Source: Dehalococcoidia bacterium (lineage in GTDB: Bacteria > Chloroflexota > Dehalococcoidia > DSTF01 > JACRBR01). From it: a DNA stretch of 56,392 nt. Location: assembly GCA_021462855.1 (NCBI GenBank), contig JAJTXQ010000003.1:1-56392 (forward strand), read 5' to 3'. The stretch's first letter is position 1. Each line of letters opens with the position of its first letter. The notes beneath the pieces are model-generated. The model ran no database searches, was not told the DNA's origin, and saw only the letters and a list, made by a program, of their open reading frames with translations. Position numbers and translations under genes: made by a program. Of the stretch, positions 36,496-44,687 are shown piece after piece.

Positions 36496-37391
36496 GCGTT
36501 CGCTCCCTCGCCGGTCAGCTCGAGGTACACATCCTCGAGGCGCGCCTTGCCGAGCGAGAACGTCGTGATGCCGCGCCGCGCGAGTTCGGCGAGCACGAGT
36601 TCCGGCGTCTGGCCGCCGATCGAGGCCCCCCCGGCGCCGTTCTCGTACGTCGCGCGGTACGGCTCGCGGCAGCGGGCGCGCAGGTCATCGAGCGTGCCGC
36701 GGGCGATGATCCGCCCGCCGCTGACAAGCGCGATGCTGTCGCACAGCGCCTCGGCTTCCTCCATGTAGTGCGTGGTGATGATCATCGTGCGGCCGCCGGC
36801 GCGCAGCCGCTTGAGCAGCGCCCAGACCTCGCGGCGGGCGTGCGGATCGAGCCCCGTCGTCGGCTCGTCGAGCACGATGACCGCGGGGTCTCCAACCAGC
36901 GCGATGCCGACGAGCAGCTTGCGCTTCAACCCGCCCGACAGCTGGCGCGCGATCGTCCGCGCGTGCGTCGCAAGCCCGAGCAGATCGACGAGTTCGTCCG
37001 CGCGGCTCTGGGCGGCGCGGCGTGACATCCCGCGCAGCCGTGCGAACGCCGCGAGGTGCTCCGCGGGCCGCAGGTGGTCGTACGGTTGCGCCTCCTGCGG
37101 CACGACGCCCATGAGAGCGCGCGCGCTCATCGGCCGGCGCACGACGTCGATGCCCAGTACATGGATCGCGCCGGATGTAGGCTGCAACTCACCGGTCACC
37201 TGCCGCACGAGGGTCGTCTTCCCGGCGCCGTTCGGCCCGAGCACCCCCATGACGGTGCCGGGAGGGACGGTGAACGAGATGTCAGCGTTCGCGAGCGTGC
37301 CGTTCGCGTAGCGCTTCATCAGGCCGTCGACGCGAATGGCCGAGCTGGCGTCGTGGTCCGGGAGAGCATATGGAGCGGAGGTTGCGTGCAT
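36492..37391 (-). CDS. ABC-2 exporter ATP-binding protein
   Basis: 299 residues. Walker A GPNGAGKTT, signature LSGGLKRKL and Walker B VIVLDEPTTGLDP are complete. After the nucleotide-binding domain there is a C-terminal extension of about 70 residues that ends with LGKARLEDVYLELTGEGANA, typical of DrrA/CcmA-like export ATPases. The permease gene follows with overlap. The N-terminal 17 residues before the ATPase core are poorly supported, so a start at a later codon is possible. Confidence 0.92.
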   Translation of the reverse strand: MHATSAPYALPDHDASSAIRVDGLMKRYANGTLANADISFTVPPGTVMGVLGPNGAGKTTLVRQVTGELQPTSGAIHVLGIDVVRRPMSARALMGVVPQEAQPYDHLRPAEHLAAFARLRGMSRRAAQSRADELVDLLGLATHARTIARQLSGGLKRKLLVGIALVGDPAVIVLDEPTTGLDPHARREVWALLKRLRAGGRTMIITTHYMEEAEALCDSIALVSGGRIIARGTLDDLRARCREPYRATYENGAGGASIGGQTPELVLAELARRGITTFSLGKARLEDVYLELTGEGANA

Positions 37392-37694
37392 GTGTGGCGC
37401 CCTTACGGTTCTTCGCTCTCCGCCGATTATCGGGCTGCGATCCGCGGCGCATCAGCACCGTCACATTGCGGTTTTCGCAACGAACCTCCGCGCCATTGAC
37501 ACGTGAGAGCGCCGTGCGACCCAGGCGCAGCGCGACATCGACGCGCGGCGGATGTTGCACCGCACCGCAGCGCGCGACGCGCGACATCGCGCGGCCGGCG
37601 AGACGTGGTGGCGCCACGGCATGGCGCACGTGCACGCTGCCTGGGCGGCGCTCACGTCGCATCCGGAACTGCGGTGAGGGGCAGGCGTTGGCGG
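37392..37694. other. Intergenic region without a supported gene
   Basis: A 303-bp stretch between the ABC ATPase gene and the second glutamine-synthetase-like gene, both on the minus strand. A short plus-strand ORF (37552-37677, 41 codons) encodes a sequence rich in Ala, Arg and His, but it has no ribosome site and no recognisable match. A minus-strand promoter for the ATPase gene could lie at its left end. The right end is the 3' side of the ligase gene; no strong terminator is visible. Confidence 0.6.
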
Positions 37695-39053
37695 CTACAC
37701 CTGCTCGAAGTAGCGGCGGCGCTCCCACTCCGTGACCGCGCGGCGGTGCCGCTCGGTCTCCCAGCGGCGCATGGCGACGAAGTGGTCGACAAACGCGTCG
37801 CCGAAGTAGTCGCGGGCGACCGCGCTCTGTTCGAGCAGGTTGACCGCGTGCTCGAGCGTGGATGGCAGCGGCGGCAGGCCCTCGCTGCGGTACACGTCTC
37901 CCGCTGCCGGCGGCGGCGGCGTGAGTCCCCGGTCGATGCCCGAGAGCCCGCCGGCGAGACACGCCGCGAACCCGAGATAGGCGTTGACATCGGCGCCCGG
38001 CGTGCGATTCTCGATCCGCACCCCAGCGGGCGACGGCGCGATCGCGCGCAGGGCGGCGGTACGGTTCTCGATGCCCCACGTCGCCACGGTCGGCGCCCAG
38101 CTGCCGCTGACGTAGCGCTTGTACGAGTTGACGTTCGGCGCGTACAGCGCGAACAGCTCCGGAAGCGTGTCGAGCGCGCCGGCGACGTACGCCGCCATCG
38201 TGCGCGAGATGTGATGCGCCGCGCCGGTGTCCCAGAAGGCGTTCTTGCCGTCGTGCCACAGGCTCTGGTGGATGTGTCCGCTGCAGCCGTCCATCGCGTC
38301 GGAGTACTTGGCCATAAACGTCGGCACGCAGCCTGACTGCGCGAGGATTTCCTTCGCGCCGCTCTTGAACAGCATGGCGCGGTCGGCCGCCTCGAGCGCG
38401 CCGGCGTAGCGGAGATTCATCTCGTACATGCCCTCGCCGTGCTCGCGGTTGTAGCCCTCGACCTCGACTCCGTATGCGTCCATGTACCGCCGCAGCGCGC
38501 CGACGACGCCGTCATCGATACTCGCGTGGCTGATCGAGTAGCAGTTGTAGCCGGGGTTGAGTGGCCGCAGGTCGCTGAATCGCTTCTCGCGCAGGCTCTC
38601 CTGGTCTTCGCGGAAGATGCGGAACTCGAACTCGGCGGCCATCATCGGCTCGAAGCCCATCGCGCGCGCGCGGTCGACGACCCGGCGCAGCGCCGTGCGC
38701 GGCGACTGAGCCACCGCCTCGCCGTGCTCGTCGTACGCATCGCAGACGACGGCGGCCGTCGCCGGCTCCCACGGCACGACGCGGAACGTCGCGAGGTCGG
38801 GCCGCAGCAGGATGTCGGCAAAGCCCGTGTCCGCGCTGCCGACCGCGAGCGGGATGCCCGTGATCAGTTCCTCGGCGATGTCCCAGCCGAAGACGACATC
38901 GCACTGGGCGAACCCCGTCCCCTCGCAGCCGTCGATGAACTGCCCGGCGGATACCCGCTTTCCCCGGTACACGCCGTCGATGTCGGGTGTGCCGATCTTG
39001 ACGGTCTCCACGCCGTGCGTGGCGATGCTGCGGGCGACCTCGTCCTTGCTCAT
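37695..39053 (-). CDS. Glutamine-synthetase-family ligase (type III / glutamate-polyamine ligase-like)
   Basis: 452 residues from ATG 39053. The beta-Grasp and catalytic domains of the GS superfamily are present: CDVVFGWDI, AAEFEFRIF with the metal Glu residues, CSGHIHQSLW for ATP binding and the GVRIENRTPGADVNAY block. The N-terminal TPDIDGVYRGKRVSAGQF is found in GlnA3/GlnT and gamma-glutamylputrescine ligases rather than in true glutamine synthetases. The amine substrate (ammonia, putrescine, ethanolamine or other) is unknown. It lies 4 kb from glnA, separated by the HxlR-ABC block. Confidence 0.88.
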   Translation of the reverse strand: MSKDEVARSIATHGVETVKIGTPDIDGVYRGKRVSAGQFIDGCEGTGFAQCDVVFGWDIAEELITGIPLAVGSADTGFADILLRPDLATFRVVPWEPATAAVVCDAYDEHGEAVAQSPRTALRRVVDRARAMGFEPMMAAEFEFRIFREDQESLREKRFSDLRPLNPGYNCYSISHASIDDGVVGALRRYMDAYGVEVEGYNREHGEGMYEMNLRYAGALEAADRAMLFKSGAKEILAQSGCVPTFMAKYSDAMDGCSGHIHQSLWHDGKNAFWDTGAAHHISRTMAAYVAGALDTLPELFALYAPNVNSYKRYVSGSWAPTVATWGIENRTAALRAIAPSPAGVRIENRTPGADVNAYLGFAACLAGGLSGIDRGLTPPPPAAGDVYRSEGLPPLPSTLEHAVNLLEQSAVARDYFGDAFVDHFVAMRRWETERHRRAVTEWERRRYFEQV

Positions 39054-39062
39054 CGTGCGGCG

Positions 39063-39092
39063 ATGATACCCTAGGCGGCGTGGTGGGTGAAC
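39063..39092 (-). promoter_or_regulatory. Promoter of the GS-like ligase gene
   Basis: On the minus strand, TTCACC (39087-39092) and TATCAT (39063-39068) are 18 bp apart. The ATG lies 9 nt after the -10 element, so the leader is almost absent. Confidence 0.55.
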
Positions 39093-39187
39093 CGGGGGCC
39101 GGAGTCCGGATCGCCCCGGGCAACGGGCCAAGCGGCCCTCGCGCGAGCGGCGCGGATGGCCGAGCCTGAGCAGAGGGAGGAAGGCGG

Positions 39188-39634
39188 ATGCCGAAGAAGA
39201 AGGCCAGGCAGCAGTACCGTGCGGGCGGCGGCTCGCAGATGACCACGTGGATCATCGCCATCGGGGGCGGCGCCGTCGCGGCGATCGCCGTGATCGCGGG
39301 CGTGCTCATCTTCACCGGGGGTGGCGACGACGGGCCGCCCGCGCGCCGCAGCCTCATGTCGCAGAACCCGCAGATCATCTCCGGCACAAGCACGACGATC
39401 GATGTCGTCGACCGCGACTTCAAGCCGGACAGCATCCAGATCCCCATCGGCTCGACAGTGACGTGGGCCTTCAAGGGTGACGAGATCCACGATGTGACCG
39501 ACGACCGCGACCGCTTCGCGAGCGAGAAGCTGCGCAAGGGCGACACGTTCGAGTGGAAGTTCGACCAGCGCGGTGAGTTCTACTACTACTGCTCGATCCA
39601 CCACATCATGCAGGGCACGATCATCGTCCAGTGA
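39188..39634 (+). CDS. Membrane-anchored cupredoxin (plastocyanin/azurin-like)
   Basis: 148 residues, with ggagg before the ATG at 39188. A basic start is followed by a membrane anchor (about residues 19-43). The cupredoxin domain (about 62-148) has the blue-copper ligands H101 (DEIHDV), C135, H138 and M141 in C-x-x-H-x-x-M-x-G. It is likely a type 1 copper electron carrier facing outside the membrane, or an accessory domain of a respiratory chain. It is divergent from the GS-like gene. Confidence 0.93.
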   Translation: MPKKKARQQYRAGGGSQMTTWIIAIGGGAVAAIAVIAGVLIFTGGGDDGPPARRSLMSQNPQIISGTSTTIDVVDRDFKPDSIQIPIGSTVTWAFKGDEIHDVTDDRDRFASEKLRKGDTFEWKFDQRGEFYYYCSIHHIMQGTIIVQ

Positions 39635-39657
39635 CGTTGCGCGCGAGCGAAACGAGC

Positions 39658-39682
39658 GGGGCCGCGCACTTGGCGCGGCCCC
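39658..39682. terminator. 10-bp GC hairpin between cupredoxin and the converging NYN gene
   Basis: 39658-39667 pairs with 39673-39682 around acttg. It is positioned to end transcripts from both sides. No U-tract follows on the plus side. Confidence 0.6.
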
Positions 39683-39706
39683 TCGTGATCCCGTGCAGGC
39701 AGCGCG

Positions 39707-40762
39707 TCACTTGCGGAGCCGGAACTCCTCGACGTGCTGGGCGAGGTCCACGTACCGGTCGGCGACCGCCTTCAGCTCGTTCGACGCCGTCTCGCTGAAC
39801 GCCGCGACCTCGACACGCACGCCGCGGCTCGCGACGAGCTCGACGACGCGGCGGAAGTCGCCGTCGCCCGACATCAGCACCACGATGTCGAGCCGATCGG
39901 ACATCGTCAGGATGTCGATCGCGAGCTCGATATCGAAGTTCGCCTTCATCGAGCCGTCGGCGAAGCGCTTGAGCGGCTTCGTGACGAGCCGATACGGGTG
40001 GCCGAGGAAGTGCTGCGCGAACCGCTGGCTCTCGAGCTTCGCCTGCGGGTCATCGGTGATCGGCGCGTACGCGCTGGCGCGCACGAGCTCGCGGTTTCGC
40101 GTGAAGTACTCCAGCACCTTCCCGAAGTCAATCGTGACGTTGCGCCGCTCGGCCGCATAGATCAGGTTCGGCACGTCGACGAAGAGCGCGACGCGCGGGT
40201 ACGCCGGCGGCGCCGCGGCGAGATCGCTCACCTTCTCCTGCAGCGCGCCTATCGTCGCCTGCAGCGACTGCAGCGCCGCGCTGACCTCCCTGCCGAAGCG
40301 GTCGAGCGTCGCCGCCTGCATGGCGACGGCCTCTTCGAGCGTCGCTGGCACGGCGATGTGCGCCGCCAGCTCCGCGACATCGGGCTCGGCGCCGTTGGTG
40401 GCGTGCGGCTTCTTGCGGCCGCGCCCGCCGCGCGTCCCGCGGCGGCGCTTCACCGGCTCCGGCGCGTCGGTCGCCTCGTACGGCGACGCTGCGAGCGACA
40501 GCGGGGGTGGCGCCGGCGTGTCCACCGGCGTGTCCGCGGCCTCGGCCGCCCAGTCGCGTCGCGGCGGCCGCGCGGGCGTGCGCCGGCGTGTTGTGGTGAC
40601 CCTGGTTGCCGGCTTGTCTGCCGGCTTCTCGGCCGGCGCGGGCTGCGCGGCGGCCGTCCTTGTCCGTGATGGTGTTCTTGGCGTGTCCTTTGCTCCTTCT
40701 GATCCGTCAGTGGTTGTCTTGCTTGTCGTGGCCTTCCGTGGCTTCCCGAAGAATCGAACCAA
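39707..40762 (-). CDS. NYN-domain (PIN-like) putative ribonuclease with basic N-terminal region
   Basis: 351 residues from TTG 40762, which begins 2 bp after the mrp stop. Residues 1-125 are low-complexity and basic (KRRRGTRGGRGRKK), likely RNA binding. Residues about 140-185 form a predicted coiled coil. The NYN domain (about 188-345) has the acidic residues D196 in FVDVPN, D277 and D283 in KANFDIELAIDI, and D300 and D302 in SGDGDF. This is the LabA/DUF88-like group of PIN-fold nucleases. No ribosome site is seen, so it is probably expressed by coupling to mrp. Confidence 0.88.
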   Translation of the reverse strand: MVRFFGKPRKATTSKTTTDGSEGAKDTPRTPSRTRTAAAQPAPAEKPADKPATRVTTTRRRTPARPPRRDWAAEAADTPVDTPAPPPLSLAASPYEATDAPEPVKRRRGTRGGRGRKKPHATNGAEPDVAELAAHIAVPATLEEAVAMQAATLDRFGREVSAALQSLQATIGALQEKVSDLAAAPPAYPRVALFVDVPNLIYAAERRNVTIDFGKVLEYFTRNRELVRASAYAPITDDPQAKLESQRFAQHFLGHPYRLVTKPLKRFADGSMKANFDIELAIDILTMSDRLDIVVLMSGDGDFRRVVELVASRGVRVEVAAFSETASNELKAVADRYVDLAQHVEEFRLRK

Positions 40763-40764
40763 TG

Positions 40765-41823
40765 CTACGCCCCCGCTGTCGCGAATTCCAGCACACTGCA
40801 GCGCGCCGCGACCTGGCGCGCCACATCGATGAACGCCTTCGCCTGCGCGCTTTCCGGTTCTGCCGCCACGATGGGCTTGCCCTCGTCCGCCGCGCGCCGC
40901 GTGCCGGGATCGAGCGGCAGCTCGCCGAGGAACTCCAGCCCCAGGTCTTCGGCGGCCGCGCGTGCGCCGCCGTGGCCGAAGACGTCGGTCCGCTCGCCGC
41001 AGTGCGGACAGGCGAAGTAGCTCATGTTCTCGATGACGCCGAAGATCGGCACGTTCATCTTGTCGAACATCGATACGGCCTTTGCCGCATCCTCGAGCGC
41101 GATGTCCTGCGGCGTGCTGACGATCACGACGCCGGAGATCGGCGCTTCCTGCGCCATGCTCATCGCGGCGTCGCTCGTGCCCGGCGGCAGGTCAATGAGC
41201 AGGTAGTCCAGCTCGCCCCAGGAGATGTCGTGCAGCAACTGCCGCACCGCCGTGCCGATCATCGGGCCGCGCCAGACGACGGGCGTACCGCGCGGCAGCA
41301 CGAACCCGATCGAGCATACCTTTACGCCGTAGCGCTCCTCGACGCGCAGTCCGCCCGGCCCTTCCGCCTGCGCCCCCTGGCCGATACCCATCATCGTCGG
41401 GATGTTCGGGCCGGTGATGTCGGCATCGAGCAGCCCGACGCGCGCGCCAAGCGAGGCGAGCGCGACGGCGAGGTTCGCCGATACCGTCGACTTGCCGACG
41501 CCGCCCTTGTTGCTGGCGACGGCGATGATGTTCTTCACACCCTCGACCGGCTTGCCGGCGCCCGTCCGGTGCTGGATGACGTTCGCTTCCATCACGACGT
41601 TCGCCTCGCGCACGCCGGGCAGCCCGAGGATCAACTCGCGGGCGTCGCGCTCGATCGTCTCGCGCACCGGGCAGGCCGGCGTCGTGAGCACGATACGCAC
41701 GTTCACGGTGTCGCCGCTGATCTCGGGCGTCTGCACGAACCCGAGGCTCACGATGTCGCGGTGGAGGTCGGGGTCCTGGATCGCGCTGAGCGCGCGGAGC
41801 ACATCCTGCTCGGATACGGGCAT
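40765..41823 (-). CDS. mrp: Mrp/NBP35-family iron-sulfur cluster carrier ATPase
   Basis: 352 residues from ATG 41823. Residues 1-85 are a MIP18/DUF59 domain. The ATPase domain has the deviant P-loop KGGVGKST (106-113), a second block LLDADITGPN, and the cluster-binding pair C272/C275 (CPHC). Mrp proteins bind and transfer [4Fe-4S] clusters. Its start shares one base with the stop of the SufR-like gene, and its stop is 2 bp before the NYN gene, so the three are one operon. No suf genes are in the window. Confidence 0.96.
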   Translation of the reverse strand: MPVSEQDVLRALSAIQDPDLHRDIVSLGFVQTPEISGDTVNVRIVLTTPACPVRETIERDARELILGLPGVREANVVMEANVIQHRTGAGKPVEGVKNIIAVASNKGGVGKSTVSANLAVALASLGARVGLLDADITGPNIPTMMGIGQGAQAEGPGGLRVEERYGVKVCSIGFVLPRGTPVVWRGPMIGTAVRQLLHDISWGELDYLLIDLPPGTSDAAMSMAQEAPISGVVIVSTPQDIALEDAAKAVSMFDKMNVPIFGVIENMSYFACPHCGERTDVFGHGGARAAAEDLGLEFLGELPLDPGTRRAADEGKPIVAAEPESAQAKAFIDVARQVAARCSVLEFATAGA

Positions 41824-42482
41824 CAATTCCCTCGATTCGGGACGGGCGCGGCGGCCCGCACGGCGACGATGTAGCGGCAGCAGACGGCGCAGCCGTCCTC
41901 GGGCGGCGGCGCGGCTTCGACAGGTGCGCCGATCACGGCGGCGAGAAACGTCTCGTGCCACGGGCACGGCCCCTCGAACTCGACGTGGGCGCGCATGACG
42001 CAGCTGAAGTCGCGCACCTCGAACCCGCGCGGATGTTCGTGCCACTCCGGGAAGCCGCCGAACGACCGCAGCACCGACGCGACGCGCTCAGCCTGCGCGG
42101 CCGTCTCGAGCCCGAGGACGTGCGCGCGGTGACGCGCCGCCAGCGTCGCGGCCGCGTTGCGGAACAGCGCGACCCGACGCTCGACCTCCGTGCGCTCCGC
42201 CGCGGCCTCGAGCCGTCCCGCCTCCTCGACCAGCAGGGCGACGAGCCGGTCGTAGCCGTCGGACACGCGTCGGTGGCCGTCTTCGGTGAGGCGGTACAGG
42301 AAGTGCGGGCGGCCGGTCGCGCGGCGTACCTCCTCGGCGCGGACGAGGCTGTCGCGTTCGAGCGTGGTGAGATGCTGCCGGACGGTCATCGATGCGAGCC
42401 CGAGCGCGGAAGCCAGCTCGTCGACGGTCGCGCCGTCGTTTCGCTTCAGGAGGGCGAGGATTTCGGTCTTGGTGGAGTGCAT
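41823..42482 (-). CDS. SufR-like iron-sulfur-sensing transcriptional regulator
   Basis: 219 residues. The N-terminal winged helix (KTEILALLKRNDGATVDELA, then LGLASMTVRQHL) is ArsR/DeoR-like, followed by a dimerisation helix region. The C-terminal half holds five Cys: C161, C173, C198, C201 and C202, with DFSCVMRAHVEFEGPCPWHE, as in SufR, which binds a [4Fe-4S] cluster and represses Fe-S biogenesis genes. The spacing (C-x11-C-x24-C) differs from the cyanobacterial form. The Mrp carrier gene follows with overlap, supporting an Fe-S role. Confidence 0.85.
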   Translation of the reverse strand: MHSTKTEILALLKRNDGATVDELASALGLASMTVRQHLTTLERDSLVRAEEVRRATGRPHFLYRLTEDGHRRVSDGYDRLVALLVEEAGRLEAAAERTEVERRVALFRNAAATLAARHRAHVLGLETAAQAERVASVLRSFGGFPEWHEHPRGFEVRDFSCVMRAHVEFEGPCPWHETFLAAVIGAPVEAAPPPEDGCAVCCRYIVAVRAAAPVPNRGN

Positions 42483-42582
42483 CTGGGGTGGGGTAACGCT
42501 CCTGCGGACAGTCTAGCAAGGCGTGATGGCGAGCGCACGTGACATAGTAAATACATTGATTTCAGCAAGAACGGTACATACC

Positions 42583-42612
42583 TTGACACCGTAGATTGTA
42601 TTGTGCAAGACT
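42583..42612 (+). promoter_or_regulatory. Promoter of the small CxH/CxxC protein gene
   Basis: TTGACA (42583-42588) is a consensus -35 element; the -10 (AAGACT, 42607-42612, 18-bp spacing) is weak. The surrounding 90 bp are markedly AT-rich compared with the rest of the window and also hold the divergent SufR promoter. Confidence 0.5.
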
Positions 42613-42678
42613 GCGGAACCATCCCCCACATCCAGACGTAGAAGAGATGCATTCGAAGGGGGAGGCAGGAGGATTGCC

Positions 42679-42936
42679 GTGGCAAAGACCATCGTGCAGG
42701 AAGCACCCGGGACCGAGGCGCCGCTGAGCGAGACACCCCTGACCGAGACGCCGACGTGCATCCATCGTTGGGTGATCGAGACCCCCAACGGGGAGATGAG
42801 CAGGGGCGTCTGCCGCTACTGTGGCGCGGAGAAGGAGTTCCCGAACGCCGCCGAGGACGGCCTGTGGGAGCGCAACGTCCCGCAGTCCCGCTGGACCGGG
42901 CGCACGGAGTACAGCGCCGGCGGTCACGGGTACTAG
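42679..42936 (+). CDS. Small conserved protein with CxH and CxxC zinc-ribbon-like motif
   Basis: 85 residues from GTG 42679, with aggagg 5 nt upstream (42668-42673). The first 35 residues are a flexible Thr/Pro/Glu-rich region. The core has CIHRW, then PNG-MSRGVCRYCGAEKEF, then a conserved aromatic tail ending WTGRTEYSAGG. The Cys/His/Cys/Cys set suggests one zinc site. From general knowledge, very similar C-x-H-W / CxxC-G-A-x-x-x-F proteins recur in Chloroflexota, but the function is unknown. It is single-gene and followed by a hairpin. Confidence 0.75.
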   Translation: MAKTIVQEAPGTEAPLSETPLTETPTCIHRWVIETPNGEMSRGVCRYCGAEKEFPNAAEDGLWERNVPQSRWTGRTEYSAGGHGY

Positions 42937-42964
42937 GCGCGACGGACAACCGCATAGCACGAAC

Positions 42965-42989
42965 ACGGGACGGCCATCGGCCGTCCCGT
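42965..42989 (+). terminator. 11-bp hairpin after the small CxH/CxxC gene
   Basis: 42965-42975 pairs perfectly with 42979-42989 around atc, 29 nt after the stop. It also lies just downstream of the converging SDR gene. No U-tract follows. Confidence 0.65.
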
Positions 42990-43013
42990 CCGTGTGTCCG
43001 CCGCCGGGCCTGG

Positions 43014-43871
43014 TTACCGCTCGCTGTAGCCGGTGCCGCGCATCGCCGGGTCGACGCCGGTGCCGCGCGCCTGGTCGATCCAGCCGAACTCTTTCAAGAT
43101 CTGCTGGCTGTACGTGACGCGGCCCGTCACGCGCTCGAGCGGCTCCGACGCCAGCAGGAGCGCCGCCTTCGCCATTAGCTCCGGCGGCTCGCCGCGCGGG
43201 TCGTCGAATCCCGAAACCAGCTTGTGGTGGACCGTGCCCGCCGTCGGCACGACCTGCGACGGGGACACACACGTCACGCTCACGCCATCCTGGTACACCT
43301 CGGCCGCGAGGCCCTGCGTGAACCGTTCGAGCGCCGCTTTCTCGGCGCCGTAGCACGTCGACCCGCGGAACAGCAGCGCCTGCCCGCTGTACGGGCCGCG
43401 CCCCGGCCCGATCGCCGCGGCCGAGGAGATGTTGACGATCGCGCCACTCTTGCGCGGGATCATGTCCTCGAGCACCAGCTTGCTGAGCAGGAACGGGGCG
43501 TGGAAATTCACCGCCCATGACCGCATCCAGCGGCTCAGTGGATAGTCCTTGATCTGGATGAAGTAGGTGAGCGCGGCGTTGTTGACCAGGATGTCGACCG
43601 GCCCGTAGGCCGCGCGCGCGGCCGCGAGCAGCCGCTCGCACTCCTCGGGCTGCGAGATGTCGGCGGTGATCGCCGTCGCCTCGCCCCCCGCGCCGTGGAT
43701 CGCGCCGACCGTTGTTTCGAGCGAGCCCTCGTACTGGTGCTCGCCCTCGCGCAGCGTGCGGGCGACGCAGGCGACGCGGCCGCCCTCGGCGGCGAAGAGC
43801 CGCGCGATCTCGGCGCCGATGCCGCGGCTTGCGCCGGTCACGACGACGCTCTTCCCATCGACCTTGCCCAT
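43014..43871 (-). CDS. Short-chain dehydrogenase/reductase
   Basis: 285 residues from ATG 43871, with gaggagg 7 nt upstream. Cofactor motif VVTGASRGIG, N-N-A-A motif ILVNNAALTYF, the Ser block VNISSAAAIG and YGAEK (catalytic Tyr/Lys) are all present. A C-terminal extension of about 25 residues follows the last strand. This is a classical SDR; the substrate is unknown, but the insertion of about ten residues after the cofactor motif is seen in some lipid- or steroid-acting SDRs. Confidence 0.9.
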   Translation of the reverse strand: MGKVDGKSVVVTGASRGIGAEIARLFAAEGGRVACVARTLREGEHQYEGSLETTVGAIHGAGGEATAITADISQPEECERLLAAARAAYGPVDILVNNAALTYFIQIKDYPLSRWMRSWAVNFHAPFLLSKLVLEDMIPRKSGAIVNISSAAAIGPGRGPYSGQALLFRGSTCYGAEKAALERFTQGLAAEVYQDGVSVTCVSPSQVVPTAGTVHHKLVSGFDDPRGEPPELMAKAALLLASEPLERVTGRVTYSQQILKEFGWIDQARGTGVDPAMRGTGYSER

Positions 43872-43988
43872 GAGCGGCCTCCTCGGGTACGGATCCCGGT
43901 GCACGGTACTCTCACACGACGCACCGCCGGGCGCAACCGTTGCGCCAGCGGCCCCGGCATCGGACAATCGCGGTCATGGGGGGATGTC

Positions 43989-44573
43989 ATGATTGAGACG
44001 ATCGCCGGCGTTATCGACGCGATCCGCGCCAACCGCGCGCGGTTCGAGGAGTTCTGCTACTCGCTGACCGATGAGCAGCTGGGCCGCCCGGTGCCCGGCT
44101 CCACGTGGATCGTGCGCGACTTCGCCGCGCACCTGGGCACACTCGATGTCGCGCTGCTCGGCTGGTTTGGCGGCGTCCGCTCCGGCGCGCCGGCGAGCGG
44201 CGGCGACGCTCCAGCATTCGACCCGGACACCTTCGACGTCGACGCGTTCAACGATGCGATCGTCGCCGAGCGGCGGTCGTGGCCGCTCGCGCGTGTTTTC
44301 GAGGAGGCGGCAGTGAACCGCGACCGCCTCATCGACCAGCTGGCGAGCCTGGACGACGACGAGGTCGACCGCCTCCTGCACTTCACCGGCGACGCCAAGC
44401 GGCCGGCGGGCGACCTGCCGCTCAGGGCGTTCCTAGCCGGGTGGGCGCAGCACGACCCGATCCACGTTGCCGACATGCTGAGGGCGCTGCCCGAGCGCGC
44501 CGGCGATGCCACGCTCGCCGCCTGGCTCGATCACCCGTTTGTACGCGGTTACCAGGCGTTGATGAACCCGTAA
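43989..44573 (+). CDS. DinB/MDMPI-like maleylpyruvate isomerase-family protein
   Basis: 194 residues from ATG 43989; a G-rich purine stretch lies just upstream. The four-helix bundle of the DinB superfamily is recognised by VRDFAAHLGTLDVALLGWF (first metal His, H48) and AQHDPIHVADM near residue 160, giving the usual three-His type metal site. Members act on thiols (mycothiol- or bacillithiol-dependent) or are of unknown function. There is a CIN-like hydrophobic C-terminus. It is divergent from the SDR gene. Confidence 0.8.
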   Translation: MIETIAGVIDAIRANRARFEEFCYSLTDEQLGRPVPGSTWIVRDFAAHLGTLDVALLGWFGGVRSGAPASGGDAPAFDPDTFDVDAFNDAIVAERRSWPLARVFEEAAVNRDRLIDQLASLDDDEVDRLLHFTGDAKRPAGDLPLRAFLAGWAQHDPIHVADMLRALPERAGDATLAAWLDHPFVRGYQALMNP

Positions 44574-44675
44574 CGCTGCGCACAGCCGACCGCGCCGAGT
44601 GCGGACATCGTGTACCGATCGGCGCGCTGCGGAATCCGCAATCCGCCGGCGATAGCGCGGGGCGACGGCGCGGGC

Positions 44676-44681
44676 TAGCAT
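44676..44681 (+). promoter_or_regulatory. -10 element for a leaderless transcript (APH-like gene)
   Basis: TAGCAT ends 6 nt before the ATG at 44688, with no ribosome site. Confidence 0.55.
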
Positions 44682-44687
44682 CGCCGC

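Noticed and set aside
37552-37677. Small plus-strand ORF of 41 codons
   Set aside because: No ribosome site, no match and biased composition; kept only as a note in the intergenic entry.
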